A DNA stretch of 64,000 nucleotides from Cephalopachus bancanus (taxonomy: Eukaryota; Chordata; Mammalia; Primates; Tarsiidae): positions 5,952,001 to 6,016,000 of the forward strand of contig JAPVLO010000138.1 in the NCBI GenBank assembly GCA_027257055.1, given 5' to 3'. The translations under genes were made by a program, and so were the position numbers. This document shows, in pieces, positions 34,614 through 47,300 of the stretch (within the stretch, counting starts at the first letter, position 1; each line of letters opens with the position of its first letter). The notes beneath the pieces are model-generated. The model made no database searches. It worked only from the letters and a program-made list of their open reading frames with translations, and was not told the DNA's origin.

Positions 34614-35050
34614 ACCTTTGATGACACAACTTAAAATGCAGAAAACAGTACATACATATAGAAACTATGGTTTACTTAGTCATGAGTACTTAGCTTGCTG
34701 CAAGTACTCAGTACCTTTCATATAAAGGGAAGGCTACCAGTTAATCTGAATAAATGAGTTAGATAAATTTCCTTCTGAGACTTTATATATTTACCATACT
34801 GTTCCAAACTCTCGTCTCTCACCTTTTCACACGTTGCCCCTCCACCACCAGTTGAAATGCTTGCTTTCCTGTCATCCTGGAAAATTACTACTTTTTTTTT
34901 TATTTTTAAGACTCCAGGAGAAGCAATTTCCTTGAAAATTATTTTCCAATTATTTCATACTAAAGAGCATCAAGTATCCCTACATTTAGGTTCTAAGATC
35001 TCCCTCTCTGAAACACTATTGTTACTTTTTTTGCACAACATTAATCAGAG
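34614..35050. other. no gene or recognised repeat
   Basis: Nothing recognised; the 95-codon frame at 34857-35144 is translated partly from MIR sequence and has no motif. Confidence 0.4.
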
Positions 35051-35054
35051 TGAA

Positions 35055-35292
35055 CAGTTATTCACCACCATATTATTATATGCCAGAACTTGTTTTCAGC
35101 AATTTATAAGTATTAATTTATTTAATCCTCTCAACACCCTGTGAGGTAGGTACTGTTATTTTCCTCCATTTTTAAATTATCACAAAAGCATATAGAGTTT
35201 GAGGAATTTGTATAAAGCAGCAACATATTTATTAGGTAGAATTGTCAGGATTCAAACTTAAGCATTCTGGCTCCAGAAGTCGTGTTTTGTCA
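35055..35292 (+). mobile_element. MIR SINE
   Basis: Plus-strand ATATGCCAGAACTTG, TTTAATCCTCTCAACACCCTGTGAGGTAGGTACTGTTATT-type sequence and GATTCAAACTTAAGCATTCTGGCTCCAG follow the MIR consensus in order. Ancient and inactive. Confidence 0.8.
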
Positions 35293-35299
35293 GGGTCTG

Positions 35300-36610
35300 T
35301 GCTAGTTGTCTTTCAGTCATTTGTTGGTACAAACAGTAAGCAGATCAGAATTCCGTCTTTTTCAGCTTTCTATTCTCATTATGGAGCATATGTGTGGCAA
35401 ATAGTACTAGTCATCACATTGTTTTTGAAAAACTGAATGAGATTCACATGGAAATACTATTTAGCTATTTGAAGCCTAGAGGTCTGTCTACTGTATAGGT
35501 AGGACACCTTTTGAAGCAGATATGTTTAGTGAAACGTAGATGAATGCTGTGTGTTTCTCATATTCTAGCTCTTCTGCAGCTCTGAAGATCTGCTGAAACT
35601 TATTTTTCACCTCATAATAGTACCAACATTATTTAGTATTTGATTATGCTTTTTGTTATATTAATAAATCATGGAAGCTGGAAATTGATATATTATTGAA
35701 TGAATCCAAATGAATTTTCTTGGTTTTCTGACCTTCTATTCGTGAAGTTGAAATTATTGGTTGAGTTCATAAAATTTCCACTGAATGGATAGGTTAGCGC
35801 CACTGCATAGAATCAATGTCACACAAACCATGTGGATTGATGGATTTTTTCACATCAAACTGTCATCTTGTCTCTGATGTACATTATATTTGCTGCCTCA
35901 ACAGTGACTCAAATTGTTATTTTTTACAGCTGGTGTCCTACTACAAAATAACCCAGTATATTTTTGACCACCCATTTTAACTGTTTATTGATACCTAAAG
36001 GCTTTCACTCTTCATACTAAGTCTAAAAGTCATCTAGATTTTTTGATGATGGCACACATTTAAAAATAGATTTATACATGGGAATCTCACTGTGAGTAGA
36101 ACGTACTTTTAAAGTCAGGACTGACATGTCAATGCAACATTTGGCTTATTTTTCATTTACTTCTTTATATCAGTGGCAACCCAGCTTAACATGGTAACAT
36201 TTTATGAAAACTGCTACCTAGTACCCCTTGAAAGCAGATTCCACGTGGATTGACTATTTGTGCAGGCATTTGTGTCCACAGCCAAGGAGTCACATGCACA
36301 TTGACAAATATCAATTAAAAATAAGCATTTTTTTTGTAAAACGAAAGGATTCCAAACTCTGAGGGATGCTTTAACATTCTGAGGAATGCTTCTGCTTTTA
36401 GAAAAGAATGCCACGCTTTCTCAAGGATGATTAAAGGCTTGACTTGAAAAGACATTGTGAAGAAAGGTCCAGGCAGCCAGAACCACGATTTAAATTACAG
36501 AGATAACACAAGAAAAAAATGACCTGGGGATGGATAAAAATACAGGTAGAATTGAAGCTGTATGTATGAGTGTGTGTGTGTGTTCCTGTTTATAGTTTGA
36601 GAATGACATC
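35300..36610. other. no gene or recognised repeat
   Basis: No convincing frame. The clusters around 35480-35960 look single copy. Confidence 0.4.
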
Positions 36611-36614
36611 GAGA

Positions 36615-36700
36615 GATGTAAAAATAAAAAAAGATGTAAAAATTAACAAAGTTGCAAAAATTAACAAAGATGTAAAAATTAACAAGGATGTAAAAAAAAC
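36615..36700 (+). repeat. 18-bp tandem repeat, about 4.6 units
   Basis: Units GATGTAAAAATTAACAAA start at 36615, 36633, 36651, 36669 and 36687 with exact 18-bp spacing. The first unit and the last partial unit have drifted to A-rich sequence. Confidence 0.9.
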
Positions 36701-36704
36701 TTCT

Positions 36705-37395
36705 TTAAGAAAAAAGGTGGTTTATATTTTATACCAAATTTACTAAGAAATTTTAAACAGGGTATTAATGCAATCAGATGTCTGTTGTAGAGTTTGTAGT
36801 TGTGTAGAGTATTGAAGGAAGAAAGAACAGAAGCAGAAAGAACAACTATATTATTTTTGTAACAATTGGGAGATAACTGGACTCTGTTCTGAGATAGTAA
36901 CCACGAGTGTAAGAAGAAAAAACGGATTTGAAAGAATTTAAACAGAGAACTAATAACACACGATCGATTAATAAATTGGAAGAGGGAACAAAGTGGCAGG
37001 AAAAGGGACAGAGTGAAGGATGATGGCTTAGCTTCTGGCCTGTGCATCCAGGAGAGAGAAGCTCATTGAGTTAATGAAGGGAAATGTTTAACTGTGTTGG
37101 TGAGATAAGGGAGGAAGAGACTTGGGTAAAGCGTTGTTCATAGGATGAAGAATTTAAGATGTTTATTGTATACAAGAGCAGGGCAGTACAAAGGCATCTG
37201 AAGCTCAGGGACAGATTTGAATTGACAATGAATATTTGCCAATCGTCACCATGTACCTGGTCGTTGAAGTCACAGATGCCAGGCTGATTGTGAAGACAAG
37301 TCTAAGAGTTGTAGATGAACCAATAAGTAGGCCAAAATTACACGAGAATAAAACGGACACTCCACGCACTCTGAATTTCTCACTGCCCTCGACAA
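36705..37395. other. no gene recognised
   Basis: The 122-codon minus-strand frame at 36679-37047 has low-complexity Phe/Ser/Leu-rich content and no domain. A TTTATT at 37161 is a minus-strand AATAAA about 240 bp after the stop of the coding-like stretch described next. Confidence 0.35.
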
Positions 37396-37398
37396 CAC

Positions 37399-37860
37399 TC
37401 ACTCTTTCTTCCTCACTTTTGAAGTTATTCTTTTTTGTTCCTGGAATGGTGTCACTTCATTATCTACTTTGAACTTCTGTCCTGTTCTCTGTCTGACAAC
37501 CTCCTCTCTGGCATTAACCAACTGAACCTGTGAAGAATAGTGCAGCATTGTCAGATCAAATCTGTCCCTGAAGGAATCAAAAGGTGTGCAGAGCAAAAGG
37601 AGCCTGCCATATTCAATATTTAATTTTCTCCATTCTTGGGCATCTACAAATACCCCATTCAAATGTTAACTGCTCTCTGGTTCCCTAGGATGACATCTCT
37701 TTGTTGCTTGAGCAATCTGTTCACATAAATTTTGTGATAGTGAAAGAATTGCTTGATATTCACCTATTTGCATATCTTTTACTTTTCTTGGTTTAAAAAT
37801 TATATAGTGTCCTTGTGAGTTATTTTTGCTCCTCCAAGGAGTCAAAACAGGATTACACAT
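37399..37860 (-). pseudogene. unrecognised coding-like stretch, one in-frame stop
   Basis: One minus-strand frame runs from an ATG at 37858-37860 to a TGA at 37399-37401, 154 codons broken only by a TAA at 37666-37668. The translation is not low-complexity: it has mixed charge and blocks such as EWRKLNIEYGRLLLLCTPF, FRDRFDLTM and NAREEVVRQRTGQKFKV. No membrane segment or signal peptide is evident. The upstream start lies in what looks like an ERVL-type LTR end. It could be a decayed retroviral or cellular exon, a processed pseudogene or chance. I do not recognise the family and give no function. Confidence 0.35.
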
Positions 37861-38000
37861 CCAAGAGATTTATCAAGGGGAATGCCTGTGAAGAAGAATG
37901 CAGCAAGAGGCAAGAGAATATAGGAGTGCCTTTAGACCATGACACGGGTCTGACACTTGAGAAAGGGAAGAGAAAGAAAAAAATAAAGAAAGCTTAGGAA
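37830..38000 (-). mobile_element. possible ERVL (MLT2-like) LTR 3' end, antisense
   Basis: On the minus strand, a pyrimidine tract, TGCATTCTTCTTCACAGGC, then CCTTGATAAATCTCTTGGATG and TAATCCTGTTTTGAC resemble the 3' end of MLT2-class LTRs. The remaining LTR was not recognised. Confidence 0.4.
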
Positions 38001-38004
38001 AGAA

Positions 38005-39290
38005 TAGGTTTAGATCTCGATGCAATTTTCAGAGTCTCCAGTGGCTTTGGAGTAAATATTATGGTCAATTCGAATAAGCAGTAATACAATCCTTCTTGTA
38101 GGTTTTCCAGAAAGGAGACGTGTGCATCCTATCTCCTTGCCTGTCACACTTACTGTCTTCAGTGCTGCCTGAAATAAATCCAATGTTTTTATATAAATTA
38201 ATGAATTGAATGAATGACAATGTATAGAGTTTTCTGGGAGTTTTGATGAATTTCTTTGTTTGTATTTTTTTTTTAAATAGACTTTATTTTCTTGTCCTTT
38301 AAAAGCCAGATGCATACATTGAAAGAAAAATGGTAAGGAAAAGGTTAACTAATGCTTAAAAAAGTTTGGTTTCGTTAGAATCACATACTCACCAATTAAA
38401 ATTATTAGCCAAATAAATTTTAAAATTGGTATTTATATCCCCCAAATCAGTAGGCATATTTTGGGATGACAACATGTCTATTTATTTGCCTTTTTATTCC
38501 TCACATAGACTTAATTAAGAAGTTGTGGTTACTCTCTGCTATCTCATGCCAAATAATGAAATTTGTTTTATTGTTGTGGTTAATCATTTCTACACTGTTA
38601 TATAGAGAAGGAACATTACCCACAAAATAACACTGCTATCATAATAGTAATGTCTGACACCTATTGCTTCCATAGTAATTAACATCTGAAACAAACAAAC
38701 CAAAAAATCTTATTTTCAAGATTTTTTTCCAATTGAACTAAACTCTTTTATTTAAATCATGCGACTAATGTGTTTTAAATATTCTTTATGGCTCATTGAA
38801 ATGATGGAATAAATTGAAGATGTTGAAGTAAATTAAACTTGACTAAATTTTTTAAATCATACAATTTATTTTCATCTGATTTAAATTGTATTTAAGTATT
38901 TTCCTTAATTTTGAAATAGATCAATGACATGGTTATCTAAATATAGTATGGTATGAAACACTATTCCTCCTAATAATTTGAGCTATTTTCAGGCTTTTTT
39001 TGTGTAATAGGAACATACTTTGAATTTAAAATGCATATATTCCTAAATGTGATATTATTTGAAGACATGTAACATGAAGTTTCACTTTCCAGAATGAGAG
39101 TGATACATGATTATTAATCTAAATGATAAAATGATAATTAATTATGCAAAAGAATTGCTTTCTTTTTTGCATGCTGACCAGACATTATAAATTAAATATA
39201 TTATGTCAAAAATAAAATTTATTCTTGAATTAAGCTTAAGACATTTTTAAAAGAAGGAAATCGATTAATATTTTATATTAAATCAGCATG
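38005..39290. other. no gene or recognised repeat
   Basis: AT-rich. The 101-codon minus-strand frame at 38010-38315 shows no motif. Confidence 0.4.
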
Positions 39291-39294
39291 TGCA

Positions 39295-39765
39295 TTAGTT
39301 TTGTGAGGCTGCCACAACAAAGCATTACAAACTTAGGGACTTAAATTAAGAGAAAAGTATTATTTCACTGTTTTGGAGGGTATATGTTCAAAATAAAGGT
39401 ACTAGCAGGGACTTGTTTTCTCCAAAGGCTCTAGGGAAGGCAAGGTTCTTTTTTTTTTTTTTTTGCCCTTTCCAGCTTCTGGTAGTTTCTGGTCATTTCT
39501 GGCATTCATTGGCTTGTATACATATTACTTCAATCTCTGCCTCTAGCTTAACCTTGCCTTCTCTTTGTGTCTCTGGTCTCTTTTCCTTTTATTACAGGGA
39601 CACCAGTCATCATGGATTTAGAAACCACCCTACTTTAGTGTGTTCTTATCTTAACCTAACTAACTATATCGGTAAAGACCCCATCCTTAAATTTACATTC
39701 TGAGTTTCATTCTGAGTTACATTCTGAATTTCCAGGAAGAACTTTGAATTTTGGGAGAAACAATA
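39295..39765 (-). mobile_element. MLT1-type MaLR LTR, antisense
   Basis: Plus-strand TTAGTTTTGTGAGGCTGCCACAACAAAG, then GGGACACCAGTCATCATGGATTTAG, AAGACCCCATCC and TTACATTCTGA are the complement of MLT1A-D LTR blocks (TATGGCAGCC, TGACTGGTGTCC, GGGTCTTTA). A T16 run lies at 39449-39464. Confidence 0.7.
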
Positions 39766-39769
39766 TTCA

Positions 39770-40255
39770 GCCAAGTAAAGCGTACATTAAATCATTTAAA
39801 TATTTTATGTTAAAGCAAAAGTGTTTAGACAGTTAATTAAATACCCTTGGAGAAATTTATTCTGTTAGTCCAAAGAAAAATAACCAAATTGGCCATTATT
39901 GGCTCAAACCGAAAGTAATATAACATATACCCATTTATGTGACTGTTTCATGATTATAGAATGCTCTGAAGTTGTGGTGCTGTGTCATTTGTAATAAGAA
40001 CCTTTGGAGTATTTACAGTTTTGAATACTTGCTAAAAAATTCAAATATGTAACTAAAATATACTGGTTACAAATAATGTATTACAGTGCATATTCTTGAC
40101 ATTTTTCAGTCTATTATTCTCATTGAGAAAGTGAAGTGAGAATTTACCTAACACATTTTTGAGAGGCTGAGCGGCCAAATAGAACTTGTATGGAAAACAA
40201 GTCACCAAGACTATCAGTCGGGGACCTTGGACAGAAATAGAGAGCAAGCTCCAAG
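39770..40255. other. no gene or recognised repeat
   Basis: Nothing recognised. Confidence 0.4.
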
Positions 40256-40259
40256 AGGG

Positions 40260-40645
40260 TTGATTGCAGACAGTTTAAAAAAGGAATTATTTATGAAGAT
40301 GTGCACAAGATGTAGCAGAGCTTTAAAGAATCGGGCACCTATGACCCAGGAGCTTTCCTTCCCTTAGCCTAATACAGAAGGGAGGAAACAATTCTTTGAA
40401 ATCCAGAAACAAAGAGGCTAAGGAGAGAGGACCACCTTATTGAATCTGGACCCTAGGTCATATACACAATCAAGTGAAGCCAACCTTGCAGGGATTGAGC
40501 TAGAATAATTAATCTGGCTTCTTTCTACTTCCCCATTTCACACTCCTGCCAGCTCCCACACTTTCAGATTACAACCAGGAGCCAGAATCAAGAAAGTTCA
40601 TTGATGTGTCTGCCCAGATAAGTCTCAGGGCACAGACCCAGGTGG
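40260..40645 (+). repeat. probable unnamed old interspersed repeat
   Basis: The run of AATTATTTATGAAGATG, CAACCAGGAGCCAGAATCAAGAAAG, CATTGATGTGTCTGCCC and GTCTCAGGGCACAGACCCAGGTGGA recalls an old mammalian repeat of LTR or L1 origin seen at many loci. I cannot name it. Confidence 0.35.
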
Positions 40646-40649
40646 ACAA

Positions 40650-41205
40650 GGACATAGTTATTCTATCTCTATCCTGGAACATTGTTCACACGGTCTGATA
40701 AGGGTTATAGAATCATGTCATGTAAACTTTCATTTTTAGTATGTTTTTATCCTAATCCCAATCTTCCTATTTATTTTACATCTGAAAGCAGAGGTTTAGC
40801 TGGACCTTACGCCCAAAATGGCGGCAGGAGGCAGGGAATCACTGTGTCATTGACTTTTTGTTACATGTAGAAGCCAGCATTCTGCAATTGACAGTGACAT
40901 TACACGGTGTTTTTGTAGTGGGCAGCAGATTCATTCTAGCATGCTTTACAGCAATTGCTGCCATTTGATAAGTAACTCCATATGGACTGAGGCTGAAGCA
41001 CTAAATCATTGTGTCTCCTTCATGCCAAGGACTGATTCATTGCAGTGTCTTACGCCGAAACTCATTGCTACTAGATTTTAGAGAATATACTTGTTTTCTC
41101 CCCATCACGTTATCTTTAATTTATTCTTTCTCAGGCTGAATTTGACTATACTTGGTATTTTAGCATCACTATGTGCATGGTAAACTATTTTTAATCAGAC
41201 ATCTA
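40650..41205. other. no gene or recognised repeat
   Basis: Contains CCCAAAATGGCGGCAGGAGG at about 40813, which includes a YY1-like AAATGGCGG core, but no associated CpG-rich promoter region. Confidence 0.4.
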
Positions 41206-41209
41206 CTTA

Positions 41210-41530
41210 TAATCATAGCAGAGTTTGAAGGGACCTTAAAGGTCACATAATCTCACTTCTCACCACATGCACACCATCCACAAATGATAGTCATATATCT
41301 GGCTTCTGCTTGAATAATTCCAATGACAGGGAACTGACTACTTGAGATGCAGCCTTTTCTATGCTTGGATAGCTTTCATTGCTGAAAGTTCTTCCTTATG
41401 TTGAGTGAAAATTTATTAACTCTATTTTCCACATCTTGGTCTTAAGTTCTACTCTCTAGAACAATAAGTTTAACTTTATATTCTTTTGTTAACCTTTACA
41501 TATTCTCTACTGCAAGATTTTTTGTGAAGC
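41210..41530 (+). repeat. probable ancient mammalian repeat, unnamed
   Basis: The order GAGTTTGAAGGGACCTTAAAGGTCA, CCAATGACAGGGAACTGACTAC, GAAAGTTCTTCCTTATGTTGAG and TTAAGTTCTACTCTCTAGAACA matches an ancient repeat I have seen widely in mammals. No name assigned. Confidence 0.45.
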
Positions 41531-41534
41531 ACAT

Positions 41535-44375
41535 ATTATTTAAAGTGTCTACAGAATTCCATAACAATCATATAGAACAAATTTATTCTGATCCCTGTTT
41601 TCAGAAGCGGTGGGCATTTTAGACTCTTAATTCTATGTAGAAATCCAAGTTAAAAATAAAACTAGAATCTTGGAAGTGTAGAATATAAAGGGCTATTCAA
41701 AAATATATAGTGATAACCTGATTTTCTTTTGGACTCCATGATAGAAGCAGTTTATACGCAGGAATTTAAGAACAAAAAATGTCATTTCTATATAAATGTC
41801 ATTGATTGTGCATGGTTTTTAATTTTGAAGCCAAAACTTAAACTTCAGATAGAAAATAAATCTGAGTTTTGAGTGAAATTTGTATTAGCGCCCTTTGTCT
41901 TGTTTTTCTACTGAAATATGAAAAAGAGAAGAGAAAAAGTAAATATACAAATAAAGATGCCAACAAAACATAACCATTGATTGTTGATCACTCAAGAAGC
42001 ATCCTAAATATATGTGAATAACTCGCTGTTGCCTAAGAGCACTTTCCCACAACTGGTTGCTCCAAAGCTCTATCTTCTTCCATCCTACCTTCTCATTACA
42101 CTATTCCTTTCCCTCCCTCTAGTTCACATCTCCCGCTTTTCTCAAGTGTAGCTAACTAGACAACGGTCTAAATATCCACTAAGCTAGTCTTACCATGGAT
42201 TCAAGACAGCAGAGTTGACTTATTTATTAATAATAAACATGTACATAGTCAGACACAGTGAAAACAAGAAAAAATAGTGTCAGTCTCAGCTATGGAAATA
42301 TCAACTTTTCTCATACTTACATCTGTAAGTCATAATCTGCCTCCATTTTTTTCCTAAGTAGTGATGTCTTGTGAATGACATTTTTATTTGGTTCGTCCCT
42401 TTTTCATATTATCTATCTTATTTAAATTTCATTCCACTTAAACTTTTTACAGAGAGTCAGATTTGGGAGATGGCTCTGAGGTATGCAGTTTAATGCTGCT
42501 GGGATCCAATTTTGTTCTTAAGACAGCTAACCCTCATATAACAACTATCTTGCTCAAATTTCTTTTTCATTTTCTCACTGAAGAAGGCAGAGTTTAAAAA
42601 ATTAAAACTCATTGAAAAAATTGAGATAACTCACTTTGCTCATGCAGATACTACTATAGCTAAAGAGATTGCAAATGTCAGCAATTTATTAAATGTAAAA
42701 ACTTAAATTCTCAACTCACCCAGAATCTTTAATACTTTCTTTAATATTTTATACATCGTATACATTTTAAAGGACTCTTATTTCTGATTTTTTTTTTGAG
42801 TAACATGCCTAAAATGAATGTTTTAATAGAGCAACCAAATTAACAAATCATGCATGGCCATAAGAAAAACATTACTTAATATGATATTAATTGCTTGCAG
42901 CCAAATGTATTAAAATAATTTAGAATAATTTGTTTAATATTAAGGGAATAATACAGCTAAAATATGACTGAGTTAAGAAATTAATCAAATTTAATGATTA
43001 TATCAACTTTATTCATATTTATAACAACACTTTTATGCCATTTTTCATTAATTTGCATCTCTAATTAGGGCTTGTTAATAAAGTATAAGACTATCAGAAA
43101 GCATAGTGCAAAAATTTTTGCTAAGGTAAAATACATAATTGTTTCCTGGTAATAAGCTGCCCTTAGCGTATGTACTATATTAAAGAAAATTGTCATAAAG
43201 ACTGTTTAAGTCAGTGTTTGGTACCTGTCCTCAACTGTAAGTTTTCAAAAGCAAAATAATTATGCAAACCCCGGAGTAATTAGCTTTTAAATGAAATTTT
43301 GGATAATGAGTGGTTATATTTTCCTTGGAACAGAACAGCTGTGTACTTTAGGTGATGTCAACATATTTATGGAATGATTACATCATTTGTTCAACGCACT
43401 CTGTATGTGTATTGCACAAATGAGAAGCAAGCAGCAGGATATTATTTATGCTGCACATTGTTTTTTGAAAGTGACACCACAATCTTTTCAACGTTATCAA
43501 TTCAGCAGCACAAATGCAGATTTCTTTCGACTTTTTCTGGTAGTCACGATACCCAAGTTCTTAAAAAGAGGACAAAAGTGGACTTAGTATGGTTGATTCT
43601 TTCTGTTTGCATTTTATTGACAAGCAAACATAGCAAAAGGAAAAAACAAAACCTCCTAAGGTTCAAGGTGCAGTCTTTTTGATCAACATGTTTTGAAACA
43701 CACTTTGAAGATGTATGACCTCTAGATCATTTCTACCCAAAGCTGAATTGAACTGGAATAATTTAAGGGTTGGAAAATTGAGTAAGGCCTCCTGAGCTGT
43801 GTCAGTGATTTATTATTAACTGAGACCCTTTAGGGATCTGTCATGAAACAAAGGCTTCATCTCTGAGCTCTGTTATTCAAGTCTTGAGATATTGTGATGT
43901 TTTTATTTTTTCCTTGTTTACAAACCATGGGCTTCAATTCCCAACTTCCTGGTTCGACAGCACTGCCCCAAAGCACAAGAGAGCAGCCAAAATACCATTC
44001 CCCAGCACTTGATGTTGGGTGCCTCTTAGATCACACACCTGAGAAGTGGTGATGCTGTTTCCTCCTATCCCATCAACCCTCACTCTGTATAGATTCTTGG
44101 TAGTTGCAGAGAGATGATTAAGCATGAGTAAGAAAGGGAGAGGGGGAAGTAATATTTAGTGCACAGCTAATTAGGCTGTGTGGTAGTTCTTCAGTTGTGT
44201 TGCTATTCATTTCTTTTCTGCTGTAATGACTCTTGCATCTCTCTACCATTCTATTCAGTTTCTTGAGATCTTTCATTGAAATGTGCAGTCTATACTTCCG
44301 GCTGGTCTTTCTCCCAGTCCATATTTGGTTTCTTATAGTGGCAAACAAGGGAACTATGTTTTGTTTTTTGTTTTC
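41535..44375. other. no gene or recognised repeat
   Basis: Almost 3 kb without a nameable element. The 102-codon frame at 43374-43682 and its overlapping 66-codon frame have no motif. AT content is high at 42720-43130. Confidence 0.45.
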
Positions 44376-44379
44376 CTCA

Positions 44380-44449
44380 CTTTCTCTCTTTCTTTCCTTC
44401 TCTCCTCTCTCTCTCTTTCTCTCCCTCTCTCTCTCTCTCTCTTTCTTTC
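44380..44449 (+). repeat. 70-base pure pyrimidine (CT) tract
   Basis: No purine from 44380 to 44449; mostly CT and CTTT units, including a (CT)9-like core. Mirror-symmetric polypyrimidine stretches can form triplex DNA. Confidence 0.95.
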
Positions 44450-44454
44450 ATCTC

Positions 44455-44940
44455 CGTGAGAGTCTAAACTTCAGCCAAGTCTGAGAGACCAGTTCTAATC
44501 ATTGCCCATTTTCCTGGGTCTCTTTCTGGCTGCACTTCCCTTCCAAAGTAGGAGATACCTCTTGAGCAAGAGAGCATATTACTTAATTTTTCTTTTTCAT
44601 TTTTTTTTCATTTTTTTTTGTGTTGGAGAAACAGAAATAGATAAAAGAGCTTTTACTATCACTTTTCTGTTCCCTTCAAAGGTACAAAATAAAAGAGACT
44701 TGACCTAGATATATAAACATTTAATCTCTATCCCATCTTAAGTTTTTTTTTTTTAATGGACGTCATTCTTTCTCATTCCGGTTACTGGAAGAATGGATAG
44801 AGTTTTGTTCTAATGGGGACAAACTTGATATGCTTGATGTTGTACAATATGACTTGATCCAGTCACGGACTTACTTATATCAGAAATTTTAGGTGAAAGA
44901 GATAAGAATAAGAGGTAATCTCCACAGTCAAAACCATCTT
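44455..44940. other. no gene or recognised repeat
   Basis: Nothing recognised; T runs at 44600-44620 and 44742-44753. Confidence 0.4.
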
Positions 44941-44944
44941 ACCA

Positions 44945-45090
44945 AGTAAGCATTCTTATTCAAATTGTGTAGATGAAAAAAAACTGAGACTCCTGCAATT
45001 TTAGTGTTTATTAATTAAAGCATTCAGAGAGAGTGACAATATTTGAATCCTGGTCTAAGTCCAAAAATAATGAATTTTGCCTTATAACAT
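44945..45090 (+). mobile_element. probable MIR fragment
   Basis: CATTCTTATTC, AGATGAAAAAAAACTGAGACTC and TTTGAATCCTGGTCTAAG align in order with the MIR core. Diverged. Confidence 0.45.
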
Positions 45091-45334
45091 AATGTCTCCA
45101 TAGCAGAAGAGTTTCATAGATAAAGATTACCTGTGACTTATTAAAGATATCCTACACTAATTAGTCAACGTATTAGAACCAAGAGATTTTATATTGTGTA
45201 TTTGTCATTCATTTTAGGTGATATATGACAAACGGCTAACATAAGCTCGATTCATCTTTTTTGGTAAATAAACTATGTTGACACACAGTTTTCATACAAA
45301 TAGTTGTTTCAAAATTGCAGTTCAAAAAGTTGTG

Positions 45335-46080
45335 ATAAATGTATGCACTATCACCACAGTCAAAATCTAGAATAAAAAAAAGTTAAAACGTTTCTTCCTA
45401 CCTCGTTGGTACAGTGAGTCTACCCTGATCACCTCCCACCCCTGACAACGCTGATCTTATCTCTATCAGAGATAACAGAGTAGTTTAAACAGGTCTAAGG
45501 TTTTATACAAATGGAAACAAATAGTACGCGTTTCTTTGTGCCTGACTTAATTTGTTCATTATAATGTTTCACAATTCATTCAAATTTCTGTGTATATCAG
45601 AAGTTCATAATTTTTATTGCAAAATATTATTTATTTAATATTTTTTATTTTAAATATGTGGGGTACAGTTCAGAGTTAGGTATACAAATGTTCATTATGC
45701 AGATACCCTTGTTGATGAGGTGCGTACCTTCCGCCACCCCCCGTAGTTTCCCACTACTGCCAATCCCTTTCTTATAGTATTTCAATAGTTGTTCAAGGTC
45801 TGCTTATGAGTGAGAACATGTGAATGTGATACTCGGTTCTCTGTTTCTGTGATAGATCACTCAGTAGCAAAATATTATTTCATTGAATGCCTGCATCTTA
45901 ATTAATCTATTCACTATTTGATGGTTATTAGGTTTGTTTCCAGTTTTTGCTATTATGAATAAAGTTGTTAACATTTACGTACCATTCCTATGTAGATAAT
46001 TTTTAAAATTTCTTTTGACTTGAAACAATTTTGAAATAGATTTTGAATGTAGGTTCTCTGTCAAATGGATTTATCACTTT
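45335..46080 (-). mobile_element. old L1 fragment, antisense, host of a nested L1
   Basis: Plus-strand GCACTATCACCACAGTCAAA, TTGTGCCTGACTTAATTTG, CACAATTCATTCAAATT, then after an interruption GATGGTTATTAGGTTTGTTTCCAGTTTTTGCTATTATGAATAA, read as the complement of an L1M-type fragment. It is interrupted at 45633-45866. Confidence 0.65.
45633..45866 (-). mobile_element. young L1 3' UTR, antisense, nested
   Basis: Plus-strand TTATTTTAAATATGTGGGGTACAGTTC through GTAGTTTCCCACTACTGCC to GCTTATGAGTGAGAACATG is the complement of the lineage-specific L1 3' end. It is flanked by a perfect 14-bp duplication GCAAAATATTATTT (45619-45632 and 45867-45880) that lies within the older L1. Confidence 0.9.
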
Positions 46081-46090
46081 TTAAATATTT

Positions 46091-46845
<755 letters not shown>

Positions 46846-46849
46846 ACAC

Positions 46850-47300
46850 CTCTCCATCTCTTCTGTCTCCCTATTCTCCCTACATTCTGGTACCCATCAT
46901 TCTACTCGACTTGTGTGAGATCAACTTTTTTAGATTTCACACATGAACGAGATCATATGATATTTGTCTTTTGTGCCTGAATTATTTCATTTAGCATAAT
47001 ACCCTCCAAGTTCATCCAGGTTGCCACAAACGACAGGATTTTATTCTTTTTTATGGCTGAGTAGTATATATACCCCATTTTCTTTATCCATTCATCTATT
47101 GATGGTCACTTAGCTTGATTCCATATCTTGGCTGTGAATAGTACTGCAGTAAAAATATCTTTATTTTATTTTATTTCCTTTGCATATATACTTAGTAATG
47201 GGCTTGCTGGCTCACGCGGTAGATCTGTTTAATTTTTTGAGGATCCTTCATACTGTTTTCCATAATGACTGTACTGTCTTAGGTTGTTTTGATGAGAATT
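46850..47300 (-). mobile_element. L1 fragment, antisense
   Basis: Plus-strand TACATTCTGGTACCCATCATTC, TTAGCATAATACCCTCCAAGTTCATCC, TTATGGCTGAGTAGTAT and CATACTGTTTTCCATAATG are the complement of an L1MA/L1MB-type ORF2 C-terminal and 3' region. Confidence 0.75.

Noticed and set aside
36615..36700. CRISPR-like array (regular 18-bp spacing)
   Set aside because: Units are contiguous with no spacers, and the genome is mammalian; it is a tandem repeat.
36679..37047. 122-codon minus-strand frame
   Set aside because: Phe/Ser/Leu-rich translation of A-rich DNA, no motif, overlaps the end of the 18-bp tandem repeat. Treated as chance.
40805..40830. YY1-like AAATGGCGGC as a host promoter
   Set aside because: No CpG-rich region, TATA or downstream reading frame accompanies it.
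43374..43682. 102-codon plus-strand frame with an overlapping second frame
   Set aside because: No motif and two overlapping frames of similar length suggest locally low stop density, not a gene.
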